From Bacteroidota bacterium (GTDB lineage: Bacteria; Bacteroidota; Bacteroidia; Sphingobacteriales; Sphingobacteriaceae): 64,000 nt of DNA. The notes under the pieces are model-generated. The model was not told where the DNA came from and made no database searches. It was given only the letters and a program-made list of their open reading frames with translations. Shown piece by piece: positions 1 through 10,200 of this stretch; positions within the stretch are counted from its first letter, which is position 1, and every line of letters begins with the position of its first letter. The stretch spans positions 62,001 through 126,000 of the forward strand of contig JAMFRP010000009.1 in assembly GCA_026224775.1 (NCBI GenBank), written 5' to 3'. The translations under genes were made by a program, and so were the position numbers.

Positions 1-620
1 TGAGCCATATTGCTAACCAATTACAGGCAAAAATTTTGTTTGTGGATTATTCTTTAGCCCCCGAAAAGCCGTTCCCGGCAGCAATTAATGATGTAATGAA
101 TGTATACCGCGAGATAATCAGCACTTACCCGGGTGTAGAAATCAATTTTATTGGCGATAGCGCAGGCGCGGGATTAATTATTTCGGCTGTGTACGAAATG
201 CTTAGCGAAGAAATTCAACTGCCCACTGCGGTTGCAATGATTTCCCCATGGATCAGTTTATCTTGTGACAAAACATCCTACGAAACCAACAAGGGAATCG
301 ATCCAATCCTTAGTCAGAATTATTTAAAAGGCAGCGCAGTTGATTATGCAGGGGATATAGAAATGGAAATAGTAAATACTGAAAATCTTAAATTTAGTGT
401 ATTCCCTCCGGTGCTGATTATAGCTGGCACCAATGAGATTTTATTGGATGACAGTATTAACTTTTATAACTATATAAAACACATCCAGCCGCAATCAACG
501 TTAACCATTTATGACAACCAAAACCATGTATGGCCTTTGGCGAACATTCACAGCGAAGCATCAAAGCAGGCCCTTAGTGAAATTGAAAGCTTTTTAACCT
601 TTAGCACAGATTTAGTATAA
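1..620 (+). CDS. alpha/beta hydrolase, HSL-type (5' end cut off)
   Basis: Carboxylester hydrolase-like enzyme of the hormone-sensitive lipase group, incomplete because the gene begins before the window; codons are in frame from base 3. The visible part starts just before VDYSLAPEKPFPAA, which matches the family block YRLAPExxFPAA. The nucleophile elbow GDSAGAG follows about 35 residues later. The acid residue probably lies in the AGTNEILLDDS stretch and the catalytic histidine in NHVWPL, so the triad appears complete. The oxyanion HGGG block would lie upstream of the window. It ends 18 bases before a quinone oxidoreductase on the same strand, so co-transcription is likely. The substrate cannot be told from sequence. 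Confidence 0.9.
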   Translation, partial: SHIANQLQAKILFVDYSLAPEKPFPAAINDVMNVYREIISTYPGVEINFIGDSAGAGLIISAVYEMLSEEIQLPTAVAMISPWISLSCDKTSYETNKGIDPILSQNYLKGSAVDYAGDIEMEIVNTENLKFSVFPPVLIIAGTNEILLDDSINFYNYIKHIQPQSTLTIYDNQNHVWPLANIHSEASKQALSEIESFLTFSTDLV

Positions 621-638
621 ACACTAACAAATATTAAA

Positions 639-1607
639 ATGAAAGCAGCAGTAACAACAACAGCAGGTAAACCTGAAGTAATTCAAGTTCAGGAACGCCC
701 CACCCCAACTGTAAAAGATGCTTGGATATTGATAAAAATTAAGGCATTTGGCCTCAACCGTTCTGAAATATTTACCCGGCAGGGTGATTCGCCTAATGTA
801 AAATTCCCAAGAATACAAGGGATTGAATGCGTTGGTGAGATTGAAGAAGACCCATCAGGAACATTTAAGAAAGGACAAAAAGTCGCGGCTTTAATGGGTG
901 GCATGGGCCGGGATTTTGATGGTGGTTATGCTGAATATGCAACCGTGCCATTAGCAATTGCATTCCCGTTTGAAAGCAACTTACCCTGGACTACGTTGGG
1001 TGCTATACCAGAGATGTTTCAAACCGTATCCGGGTCGCTTACGCAAGCGCTGGATGTTCAAAAGGCTGAAACATTATTAATCCGCGGAGGAACATCATCT
1101 ATCGGTATGCTGGCCTGTCAATTGGCAAAACATTACGGGCTAACAGTTATATCAACCACCAGGAACAACGATAAGGAAAAGCATCTGAAGGATAATGGCG
1201 CAGACTATGTGTTGATTGATGATGGCGATATCAGTTCAAAATTAAAGCAACTATTTCCTGATGGCGTAGATAAGGTGCTTGAACTAATAGGCATCTCAAC
1301 TTTAAAGGACTCATTAAAATGTATTAAGCCTAAAGGTATTGTTTGTATGACAGGGATATTGGGCGGTGAATGGACCATGAAAGAATTTACGCCAATGGGC
1401 GATATTCCATCATTAGGTAGATTAACTGTTTATATGGGTGATGCAGTAAATTTAAGTAAAACGTTATTGCAGGATTTTATTGATGCTGTTGCTGATGGAA
1501 GTATAAACGTAACTGTAGATAAAGTTTTTAAACTTGATGACATTGTTGCGGCGCATACCTACATGGAAAGTAACCAGGCCAAAGGGAAGATTGTAGTAGA
1601 GGTATAA
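639..1607 (+). CDS. zinc-type alcohol dehydrogenase / quinone oxidoreductase family protein
   Basis: Medium-chain dehydrogenase/reductase of 322 residues, probably an NADPH-dependent quinone or enone reductase in the cytoplasm. The N-terminal GroES-like fold carries the family block FGLNRSEIFTRQG (about 38-50). The Rossmann segment has the nucleotide site LLIRGGTSSIGMLACQLAK (about 147-165), a variant of the usual GGxGxxG. No structural or catalytic zinc cysteines are visible, which fits the zinc-free quinone reductase branch. It follows the hydrolase by 18 bases and converges on the histidine kinase gene with 12 bases between stops. The substrate is unknown. Confidence 0.9.
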   Translation: MKAAVTTTAGKPEVIQVQERPTPTVKDAWILIKIKAFGLNRSEIFTRQGDSPNVKFPRIQGIECVGEIEEDPSGTFKKGQKVAALMGGMGRDFDGGYAEYATVPLAIAFPFESNLPWTTLGAIPEMFQTVSGSLTQALDVQKAETLLIRGGTSSIGMLACQLAKHYGLTVISTTRNNDKEKHLKDNGADYVLIDDGDISSKLKQLFPDGVDKVLELIGISTLKDSLKCIKPKGIVCMTGILGGEWTMKEFTPMGDIPSLGRLTVYMGDAVNLSKTLLQDFIDAVADGSINVTVDKVFKLDDIVAAHTYMESNQAKGKIVVEV

Positions 1608-1619
1608 TACTGTAACAGC

Positions 1620-3359
1620 TTACAATAAGATTGGCGGCGAAGACCTTTTAGCCCCGGGCGATTGTATCGCATATTTTTTAACCTTCGAAAACAATTGCTT
1701 GGGGTGAAATGGTTTGGAAATACAGTCCTCGAAACCGACTTCAATTAGCCTGGCCAGCATTTGCCCATCTATTAATGAAGCTGTAAATGCCACTACCGGG
1801 ATATAAGGGTATAATTTTTTTATTTCTGTTATAACCTCATACCCGTTCATAATGGGCATTTCAAGGTCGAGCAGTATAATGTTGAAGTCCTTATTTTTGT
1901 CGAGTATCTCTAACGCCTCTTTACCATTATAAGCAGGTGTACAGGTGGCTTTATAGCCTGTGAGCATTTTACGTGCAATGGTCATGTTGATTTGGTTATC
2001 TTCAACAATCAATATATTTAAACCAGCTAACCCTTCATTTTCATTGTAACTCCGTTCAACCTTATGCGTACGTTTTTCAGCCTTGCTAAAGGTTAGTGAA
2101 AATGCAAAAGTAGTCCCCCTTCCCTTTTCGCTGGTTAATACCAGCGTACTATCCATCAGGTTTAATAACCTTAAACAAATATTTAATCCCAAACCGGTAC
2201 CAGTATGCTTACGGGTGCTTTCGCTATATACCTGTTCAAATCCGGCAAATACCCGTCCCTGATCTTCTTTCTCAATGCCTATGCCGGTATCTTCTACAAT
2301 AAAATTAGCTTTAACGGAGGTTGCGGTAACATTTTCGCAGGTAACACTTAAGCGAATATATCCTTCCTCAGTAAACTTTAACGCGTTTGAAAGCAGGTTG
2401 TTAATAATCTGGATAATCCTTACATCATCAGCCAAAACAAGGATATCCAGTTGCGGGTCGAGCTCAACCTTTAATTGTAAATTCTTCTTTTCGATATTGT
2501 TGTAAAAAGGCAGCGTAGAGTTTGCTAACAACTCTCTTAAATTTACTTCAACTAAATGGATATTTAATTTCCCGGCTTCTATCTTATTAAAATCAAGTAT
2601 GTCATTAACCAACTGCTGCATATGGTTTGAGCAGTATTTAAGTATCTGGAAATACTCGTTTGTTGTAAATTGTGGCTGCTCATCGGTAAAAATATTCAAT
2701 GCGCCTATAATACCGTTTAATGGTGTCCTTAGTTCGTGCCCCATTGTTGAAAGGAACTTTGTACGCTCGGCAATAGCGCGATTTTTTTCTGCAACTAATG
2801 CCCTGATGTATTTTCTTTCGTAATAAATATAGGCCAGGGCAAAACATAGCGTTAATAAAATAGCACAACTCGCATTGGTAAACATCATTCGGTGTGCAAC
2901 ATCTGCTGGTATATTTTCAACAGGTGGGATGTTATGGCCCACATAAAAGTTGACAAAAAACGCTACTATTCCCATTAAAAAATAGGTGCCTAATTCAATA
3001 AAGGAAGATTCCTTGTAATTCACTACTATCGGTATAACTACAATTACCGGGAAGAAATAAAAGTACTGCCCCGTTACCGAGCCTTCTACAAAAGAACTAA
3101 CAACAAGCAGGATACATATGGATGTCAGCATTAGTGGCTGAACGTTTTCCATTATGTGATATAACTGTAATAAAAGAATTATCAGCACGCAAAAGCTAAA
3201 GCATCCAACCATTAAGGCTGATACTTTTAGCCCCAATGCAAAATAATATGCTGATATGCCAAGGCTTAGCATCAACACAATAAAGCTTAACTGGCTTGTC
3301 CTTCTGGCAACACCTTTAAACTTAAATGATTCGTTATTAGTTGTTTCGGGGTTAATCAC
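1620..3359 (-). CDS. membrane hybrid sensor histidine kinase/response regulator
   Basis: Two-component sensor with its own receiver, 579 residues. Residues 24-180 form about six hydrophobic segments with no large periplasmic domain, so the sensing signal is probably within the membrane. HisKA has the phosphoacceptor H208 in GHELRTPLNG. HATPase_c has N-box NLLSNALKFT (321-330), G1 DTGIGI (357-362) and G2 GTGLGL (387-392). The receiver spans about 446-565, with acidic E453/D454, phosphoacceptor D498 in LLDLEMP and K549. No DNA-binding output or Hpt domain follows, so phosphate must go to another protein or the receiver acts internally. No cognate regulator lies beside it. Confidence 0.95.
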   Translation of the reverse strand: MINPETTNNESFKFKGVARRTSQLSFIVLMLSLGISAYYFALGLKVSALMVGCFSFCVLIILLLQLYHIMENVQPLMLTSICILLVVSSFVEGSVTGQYFYFFPVIVVIPIVVNYKESSFIELGTYFLMGIVAFFVNFYVGHNIPPVENIPADVAHRMMFTNASCAILLTLCFALAYIYYERKYIRALVAEKNRAIAERTKFLSTMGHELRTPLNGIIGALNIFTDEQPQFTTNEYFQILKYCSNHMQQLVNDILDFNKIEAGKLNIHLVEVNLRELLANSTLPFYNNIEKKNLQLKVELDPQLDILVLADDVRIIQIINNLLSNALKFTEEGYIRLSVTCENVTATSVKANFIVEDTGIGIEKEDQGRVFAGFEQVYSESTRKHTGTGLGLNICLRLLNLMDSTLVLTSEKGRGTTFAFSLTFSKAEKRTHKVERSYNENEGLAGLNILIVEDNQINMTIARKMLTGYKATCTPAYNGKEALEILDKNKDFNIILLDLEMPIMNGYEVITEIKKLYPYIPVVAFTASLIDGQMLARLIEVGFEDCISKPFHPKQLFSKVKKYAIQSPGAKRSSPPILL

Positions 3360-4057
3360 TATATGCTTTTACGAAAACTCACAAATATAGTTTTCATGAT
3401 AATAAGGTTAATAGCAGTAAATACTACTATCCTGTTTTTATATTGTTATTAAGCTATATTTCAAACAGGTAGGTATATATCGAAATTCTACTCCAAAAAA
3501 TTTAAAAAAAGAGATATAAGATATATTATGTGAAAGTAATGAAAAAATTAATTGAATTACTTCATACGAGAAAACATTTCCTTTAATCTGTATTATCAAC
3601 AAACTAATTTTTAGAATACAATTTTGTTGTTCATATATCTCAGAAAGAATAAAGATAATCATGCAAAAAATTGCAAGCCCTTGTCAGGTGGAAGCGGACA
3701 ACAATAAATAAAAAGAACCCAAATTAGCAGGTCATAAGCGCACTAAAAACGATAAAAAAAGGTCAAAAGCAGTCTGTTTTTATGGTATTTTTATCCTATT
3801 AAAGCCAAAAAAAGCACTTAAACGAACATTTCAGATGCATTTTTTTCATAAAACCCTACCAAAATGGTATATTTTAATATCAAAACGGCAGAAACAAAAA
3901 ATTAAACCACAATTTCTTTTCAATTATATACTAATTATCCAGTCAAGGTGTAAAAATTGATTGTAAAAATTTTGCAAATTTTCGTTATAAGTAAATACAA
4001 CATTCTCTTTTACAATTAATTACAAACACCAAAATGACAATTCTAATGTTTTTCTAA
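3360..4057. other. gene-free AT-rich stretch
   Basis: About 700 bases, very AT-rich, between the start of the histidine kinase gene (minus strand) and the promoter of a small RNA (plus strand). The only reading frames are short and rich in Ile, Phe and Leu codons, as expected of AT-rich non-coding DNA. It probably holds the histidine kinase promoter near 3360-3430. I see no hairpin with a U tract and no repeat. Confidence 0.6.
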
Positions 4058-4088
4058 TTTCATTTTTCAAAAATATCATGTAACTTTG
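4058..4088 (+). promoter_or_regulatory. Bacteroidota-type promoter of structured RNA copy 1
   Basis: TTTC at 4058-4061, exactly 19 bases, then TAACTTTG at 4081-4088. This matches the Bacteroidota -33/-7 consensus TTTG-N19-TAnnTTTG with one mismatch in the -33 box. Transcription would start near 4095, just before the first hairpin of the RNA. Confidence 0.6.
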
Positions 4089-4094
4089 CACCTT

Positions 4095-4180
4095 CATACA
4101 GCAGATGTTCTTATCTGCTTATTGTGATAAGGTTTAGGTTTAGGCCCCCAAACAGCGAGTGTGAGGGGGTCTTATTTTTT
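4095..4180 (+). ncRNA. structured small RNA, unrecognised family, copy 1
   Basis: Non-coding RNA of about 85 nt. Hairpin P1 is GCAGAT (4101-4106) with ATCTGC (4113-4118). A 24-base core (4119-4142) can form a small TTAT-TGTG-ATAA hairpin followed by GGTTTAGGTTTA. Hairpin P3 pairs 4142-4149 with 4165-4172, has an AA/GA internal loop, an inner ACA/TGT stem and a GCGAG loop, and runs into a T tract like an intrinsic terminator. A second copy on the other strand at 63815-63903 has the same core and loops while its stems differ by paired changes. It sits 9 bases beyond the stop of the convergent xth gene. I do not recognise it as 6S, tmRNA, SRP or a known riboswitch; function unknown. Confidence 0.75.
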
Positions 4181-4189
4181 TATAGGATT

Positions 4190-4966
4190 TTATACTTCAG
4201 CCAATTCTATCCATACCGGTACATGGTCGCTGGTTTTTTCCCATCCTCTAACATTCTTATCTACCCCACCTCCAATTAATCGCTTGTCCAATTTCGGGCT
4301 CAGCAAAAAATGATCTATTCGTAAACCCGCATCACGACCGTAGGCATTCCGGAAGTAATCATAAAAGGTATATATCTTCTGATCAGGGTAAAGTTTTCGG
4401 ATAGCATCAGTCCATCCCTGCCCAACTAAGGAGTGAAATGCCTCACGTGTTTCCGGGCGGAATAGTGCATCCTCAACCCAACGCTCCGGTTTGTAAACAT
4501 CCAAGTCGGTTGGTATTACATTATAATCACCTGTAATTACAACAGGTTTTCCTGATGCGAGCAGATCGGTAGCATGCAGTTTTAATCGTTCAAGCCAACG
4601 CAGTTTATAATCAAACTTTGGGCCCGGTGCGGGATTGCCATTTGGCAGATACAGGCAGGCAACAGTAATACCATTAACCACCGCCTCAATATAGCGGCTA
4701 TGCTCATCCTCTGGATCACCTGGAAGCACATGCCTTACTTCCTCTATCTCGGCGTTGCGCGCAAGAATAGCCACGCCATTCCAGCTTTTTTGGCCATGCC
4801 ATATGGCGTTATAGCCAGCATCCTTAATAGCCTGTTCCGGGAATTTTTCCTGCGGTGCCTTAAGCTCTTGCAAACAGGCCACGTCGGGCTGCGTTTCTTC
4901 TAACCAGCGCAGCAATACCGGCAGCCGGGCATTAATGCTGTTTACATTGTATGTAGCTATTTTCAT
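4190..4966 (-). CDS. xth: exodeoxyribonuclease III
   Basis: AP endonuclease and 3'-5' exonuclease of base excision repair, 258 residues, the usual length for the ExoIII (XthA) family. The metal and catalytic residues are visible: N7 in TYNVNS, E34 in LQELK, D147 and N149 in GDYNV, D218 in RIDHFLLS, and D247/H248 in the closing SDHVP motif. It is a single gene: 44 bases separate its start from the oxidoreductase upstream, and the 3' end faces the small RNA on the opposite strand. The RNA hairpin has no U tract in the xth direction, so it is not an obvious terminator for this gene. Confidence 0.97.
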   Translation of the reverse strand: MKIATYNVNSINARLPVLLRWLEETQPDVACLQELKAPQEKFPEQAIKDAGYNAIWHGQKSWNGVAILARNAEIEEVRHVLPGDPEDEHSRYIEAVVNGITVACLYLPNGNPAPGPKFDYKLRWLERLKLHATDLLASGKPVVITGDYNVIPTDLDVYKPERWVEDALFRPETREAFHSLVGQGWTDAIRKLYPDQKIYTFYDYFRNAYGRDAGLRIDHFLLSPKLDKRLIGGGVDKNVRGWEKTSDHVPVWIELAEV

Positions 4967-5010
4967 ATTATATAAATGCTTTTATGGGTAAATTGTTATT
5001 ACAACACAGG

Positions 5011-5973
5011 TTATTCGCCTTTAAATTTTAGTCCGATGATCGCCCTTACATCATCCAGCATAGCGATCATTTGTCTTGAAATTTCATGGGTGATGATGGG
5101 GCTTTCTATTAACCCAGTCTTAATCAGTCCACAAAAATGTTCGGTTTCATAATTTAATCCACCAGCGTTAAATGGTTCATCAAGTTCAACAATTCGCCCA
5201 TCTAAATAATTGATGGTAGCACGGGCCGGGTTCCACCAGTTTTTGTGTATAGTGATATGACCCAACGAACCGCAAATCAACGCGTCACCTTTACCATGTA
5301 AATCAAATCCGCAATAAAATTGTCCGTAACCTTGTTCATGCTCAGTTTGAAAGATAGAGAACATATCGATCTTATTATCGCCAAACCGACCCATCGCCTG
5401 CACTTTTTTAGTATTACCAAGCCACTCAACCGCCAAATAAGCTTCATAAATACCAATACCCATAGTTGCACCGCCTGCCAACTCATAACTAAAATTAGGG
5501 TGATCCGGACTGATGCCCGCAACCGATGACCCTGCCCGCACATAGCCAACATCACCTATTGGGTCGGTAAGCAAATATTCTTGTAAGCGCCTGTATAATG
5601 GGAAGAATGGCGGTTTCATGCCCTCCATAAATAATAGCTTTTTTGCTTTAGCTACTTTAAGTATTGTTTCCAGAATATGCAGGTTGATAGCAACAGGCTT
5701 TTCACATAACACATGCTTACCGGCATTTAAGGCAGCAATGCTGTATTCCGCATGGCTATCTGGTAAGGTGGCTATATAAACGGCATCAATATCGACCGCG
5801 AGCAATTCCTCGACACTTTTACAGGCCATGCCACCATATTGCTCAACAAAAGCAGTTACGGTTTCCGGCCGCCTGGACCACGAGGCTACCAGCGCGCAAT
5901 CAGGCAATACGTTTAAACCCTGCATAAACCGGTGCGCAATGCGCCCGCAACCTATTATCCCCCAACGGATCAT
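5011..5973 (-). CDS. Gfo/Idh/MocA family oxidoreductase
   Basis: NAD(P)-dependent sugar or polyol dehydrogenase-like protein, 320 residues. The N-terminal Rossmann fold shows WGIIGCGRIAHRF (4-16). The family signature EKP lies at 91-93 in HVLCEKPVAIN, carrying the lysine that is usually catalytic. The C-terminal half has the open-faced beta-sheet type sequence, including GGATMGIGIYE. It is followed on the same strand by xth, and the coupling is probably only positional. The substrate cannot be predicted; nearby carbohydrate genes are absent. An AT-rich gap of about 160 bases with one hairpin precedes it. Confidence 0.92.
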   Translation of the reverse strand: MIRWGIIGCGRIAHRFMQGLNVLPDCALVASWSRRPETVTAFVEQYGGMACKSVEELLAVDIDAVYIATLPDSHAEYSIAALNAGKHVLCEKPVAINLHILETILKVAKAKKLLFMEGMKPPFFPLYRRLQEYLLTDPIGDVGYVRAGSSVAGISPDHPNFSYELAGGATMGIGIYEAYLAVEWLGNTKKVQAMGRFGDNKIDMFSIFQTEHEQGYGQFYCGFDLHGKGDALICGSLGHITIHKNWWNPARATINYLDGRIVELDEPFNAGGLNYETEHFCGLIKTGLIESPIITHEISRQMIAMLDDVRAIIGLKFKGE

Positions 5974-6089
5974 ATATTATTCTTTAGGTAGATGAAAGTA
6001 GTAAAATAAAATGGCCGGTTTATTAAAAACCAACCATCGAATATCCTAATTGATTTGCATTAATTCAATCCCAAAAACCAATTAAAAAC

Positions 6090-6116
6090 CAAAACGGCCC
6101 GTAAAGGGCCGCCCGG
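6090..6116 (-). terminator. terminator of the RND efflux operon
   Basis: Perfect 6-bp GC stem CGGCCC (6095-6100) with GGGCCG (6106-6111) and a five-base loop. Read on the minus strand it is followed by TTTTGGTTTTT. It lies 27 bases past the stop codon of the adaptor gene. Confidence 0.7.
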
Positions 6117-6137
6117 TAAAAACAACAAAAACTAAGA

Positions 6138-7217
6138 TTATTCAACAGCGTCACCCTGCTTAATTTCATCAGACGCGTGTACTAATATTTTATCATTTGG
6201 TTTAAGGTTACCAAAAACCTCAGTAGAATCATTACCTACCAATCCTTCTTTAATATTCACCAGGTTGGCTTTGCCTAAGCTATCCTGAATCACATATTCA
6301 TGTTCTGTTGAGCGGATGATAGCCACATTAGGAACAAGCATAGATTTCGCACCTGACAGTAATGGTATATTCACCTCGGCATACATACCTGGCTTTAATT
6401 GGCCGTTTTTGTTTTCTACGTCAATTTCTATGGCTTCCTGCTGCATGCTGCCTAATGAATTTGCCGAACGGCTGATCTTAGCCGTTTCTGTTTGCCCCGG
6501 CATAGCATTAAATACAAATGATACCGGTTGTGAAAGATCAACCTTGTCAACATAATCTTCAGGAATATTTACCGTAAGCCTCATTTTATGAATATCCTGT
6601 AAAACTAACATGGGTTGATCGGTTGCCTTTCCCGGTGCAACCAAAGCACCCGGTGAAACATTACGATCGATGATCATGCCATCAAAAGGCGCCGAGATCC
6701 GCAAATAAGAATTCATGGTTCTAACAGATTGTACATTTGATGCCTGTGCCTGCACCATAGCCTGATCGGCTTTCATTTTGGATTGGGCGTCATCCAAATC
6801 CAATGGCGAAACCGAACCAGGTTCTTTAGCGGCTTCTTTCAAACGTTCATATTTCTCCTTACTGGCTTCCGCGTTTTCTTTAGCCTGATCGTATTGCGAA
6901 GTAGCAGCGGCCAATTCTGATTCCATTTCAGGTGCTTCCAAAATCATTAATAGCTGACCTTTTTTTACTATCGAGCCACGGTCGACAAATAGTTGTTTCA
7001 CAAAGCCGTTAACTTTAGGGAATATATTCACCTCATTAAATGGAATTAACTGCCCGGGTAATTGTGCCGAGGTTGACAGCACCTTTTCGGATACTGTTGC
7101 ATATTGATATTTATTGGCTTGTTTAGTTGATTGCGCCGTAAGGTCAACCGGTTTTTGGTTACCGCTACAGGCTGCAAAAAACAAGCATATGGTTATTAAA
7201 CAAATTAGGTATTTCAT
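6138..7217 (-). CDS. RND efflux periplasmic adaptor lipoprotein
   Basis: Membrane fusion protein linking the inner-membrane RND pump to the outer-membrane TolC channel, 359 residues. A lipoprotein signal ends in LFFAACSG, with C17 as the lipidated residue. It has the usual order: lipoyl half (VNGFVKQLFVDRGSIVKKGQLL, given here only as position about 69-90), a coiled-coil hairpin rich in Lys, Glu and Ala (about 105-150), a second lipoyl half and a beta-barrel region with PGMYAEV. Its ATG overlaps the pump stop codon as ATGA (7214-7217), so translation is probably coupled. It is the last gene of the operon. Confidence 0.95.
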   Translation of the reverse strand: MKYLICLITICLFFAACSGNQKPVDLTAQSTKQANKYQYATVSEKVLSTSAQLPGQLIPFNEVNIFPKVNGFVKQLFVDRGSIVKKGQLLMILEAPEMESELAAATSQYDQAKENAEASKEKYERLKEAAKEPGSVSPLDLDDAQSKMKADQAMVQAQASNVQSVRTMNSYLRISAPFDGMIIDRNVSPGALVAPGKATDQPMLVLQDIHKMRLTVNIPEDYVDKVDLSQPVSFVFNAMPGQTETAKISRSANSLGSMQQEAIEIDVENKNGQLKPGMYAEVNIPLLSGAKSMLVPNVAIIRSTEHEYVIQDSLGKANLVNIKEGLVGNDSTEVFGNLKPNDKILVHASDEIKQGDAVE

Positions 7218-10200
7218 GATATAGTTGTATTTAAGTTTTCAGTATCGTTAGCTGCCCCGGGCATTAGTGATGGCTCGAGGTAGGTGGTTTTTTCCTGTAT
7301 CCAGGCAAACATTAATGGTAAAATAAACAAGGCGGCAAGGGTTGATGCTGCTAAACCACCAATAACCGCGCGGCCTAGTGGCGCAGATTGCTCGCCGGCC
7401 TCGCCCATGCCTGATGCCATCGGGATCATACCGGCTATCATGGCAAAACTTGTCATAAGTATTGGCCTTAACCTGATAGATGCACTGGTAATAGCCGCAC
7501 GGGTGGAATCTTTAAACTCTAACCTGAGGCTTTCACCATTGGTTACAATTAATATCGCGTTAGCAACAGATACCCCTGTTGACATGATCATGCCCATATA
7601 AGATTGCAGATTGAGTGTTGAACCTGTAAGCAACAAGGCTGTAATGGAGCCCAAAATTACTGCAGGTATAGTTACCAAAACCGTAAGCGATAGTTTAAAC
7701 GACTGATAATTAGCCGCCAGCAACAAGAAGATCACCAGGATGGCGAAGCCCAAACCATTTTGCAAACTGGTTAATGTGTCCGTTAACAAATTCGACATAC
7801 CCTCAATAGTTGCCACCAATCCTTTTGGCGGTGTACCTAATGATTTTACAGCCTTTTGCACCGCGGCGGTTGCTGTGCCCAAATCCATTTTACTGATGTT
7901 GGCACTTATCGTTATAAAGCGGCGGGGGCCGGTGCGGTCATACTCGGCAGGTGTATAGCTTTGTTTAAAGGTAGCCACATCCGCAAGGGTTGGGCTGCTT
8001 TGGCCTTTTACCAACGGGATTTCCTTTAGCGCACTCATTGAGTTCATCACATACTCCGGTATTTCTGCCTGTACCTGGTAGGTATAGGAGTTGTTTTCAT
8101 CCAGCCACAAGTTCTTCGTTGTGAAACGGCTTGATGAGGTACTCGCGGTAACAGATCTCGCGACATCGCTAACGTTTAGCCCCAACTGTGAAACTTTCAA
8201 ACGATCCAGTGTGATGCCAATTACCGGGTAATCCAATGGCTGGTTGATCTGCACATCGCGCAAGTATGGAATTTGCTTCAGCTTGGCTAATACCTTATCG
8301 CCGTAGGTTTTTATTTGTTGCAGATCTTTACCCGCAACCTGAACCTCAATTGGCGTATTCGCACCCTGGCTCATGATCTTTTCCGTCATGTCAATAGGCT
8401 CAAAACTGATGGTCATCTCCGGAATTTCGGCCGCGATATTTTTCCGCAGCGCATCCTTCAAATCATCCATATTAACATGATAGTTTTCATCCAGGTTCAC
8501 CTGTAACACGGCTTCATGCGTACCCGTGTTAAACACATACAAGTTACTACTACCAAAACTACTTGGCACCAAACCAATATAACCCGAAGTAATTTCTACG
8601 TGATGATTTACTGTTTTATCGATGATTTGCAACACCTGCTTAAATTTATCCTCGGTAACCTCAAGCCTGGTACCCTGCGGTTCATCAATCCTCATCTGGA
8701 ACTGCCCGTTATTGAGCTTTGGCATCATATCCTTACCAATAACCACAAATCCAACACCTGCTAAGCCAACAACTACTACCAGGTATACTAAAATAATCAG
8801 CTTTTTATTGGGCATCAATTTGTCCAATATCAATATAAAGCGCAGTTTCACACGTTCAAAAAAGTCGTTCTTTTCTGGCTCTTCTTCTTCTTTTTGCAGA
8901 TGCTCATTTACTTGTTGCTCTTCCGATACATCAAAATCTTCGCCTGCATGCGCGTGTGGTTTGCCGTGGTGATATTGATAACGTTCGGCTTTTATCATCC
9001 AGTTACTTAAAATCGGCACCAATGTTTGCGCCAGGATGTATGACACGATCATGGTTAAACCAATCGACATCGAAAGCGGCAAAAACATTGCTTTCGGTAC
9101 GCCATTCATCATAAACGACGGCGCGAACACTGCCAGGATACACAGCAAGATTAGTAACAAGGGGAACGAGATCTCTTCACACGCATCATAAATGGCTAAT
9201 CGCTTGGGCTTGCCCATCTCCAAATGCTGGTGAATATTCTCAATAGTTACTGTAGCCTGATCGACGAGGATACCGATAGCCAGCGCCAACCCGCTCAAGG
9301 TCATGATATTGATGGTTTGTCCAAACAAACTCAGCAATAAAACACCTATTAATATAGATACCGGGATAGTGATTACCACTATTAAACTACTTCGCCAATC
9401 GCGCAGGAATAACAATACCATTAAGCCGGTAAGCAATGCGCCTAAACCACCCTCTGTCATCAAACTTTTCACCGCGTTAACCACGAAAACCGATTGATCA
9501 AACTCGTAAGAGATCTTCACATCGTTTGGCAATAAATTCTGCATCTCGGGCAATTTGCTTTTCAAATCCTGCACTACCGACCATGTTGAGGCTGACGCTG
9601 TTTTTACTACCGGGATATAAACTGAGCGTTTGCCATTTATAAGCGCATAATCCACCGTAATATCGGCGGCATCACTAACACGGGCTATATCTTTTATGTA
9701 GATAGGCACACCATTCTTGGTTAATACCGGGATATTACCAAAGTTGGCTGAATTTTTAATCTGCGAATTCAGCGTAGTTAAAAACATAGTATTATCTATC
9801 CTGATATTACCTGACGGCGACATTACGTTGTATTTTGCCAGGGCATCTACAACCTGATCGGGTGTAAGATTGAAACTGCGCAGTTTATCAGGGTCGATGC
9901 TGAGGATGATTGACCTCGCGTTTGAACCGAATGGCGGCGGAGCCGATAATCCCGGAATGGTTGCAAACATTGGCCTGATGCGGGTAGCCGCCAAATCATA
10001 AATATCTTTCAGGTTTTCTGTTTTACTATCCAGCACCAGTTCACCAACAGGTAATGATGAGGCATCATAACGGATTACCTGCGGAGGCAATGCGCCCGGC
10101 GGGAAGAAACTTTGTGCCCTGTTTACCTGCAATGCCACTTCGGCAGAAGCCTCGGCCATGTTGGTGCTTTCGTAAAAGGATATTTTAACAATTGTTAAGC

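Noticed and set aside
3438..3662. 74-codon frame on the minus strand in the gene-free stretch before the small RNA
   Set aside because: Composition is that of AT-rich non-coding DNA (Ile, Phe, Leu, Ser), with no signal peptide and no start context.
4142..4172. P3 hairpin as a plain terminator for xth
   Set aside because: The U tract is only on the plus strand, while xth is on the minus strand; the paired changes and conserved core in the second copy argue for an RNA gene.
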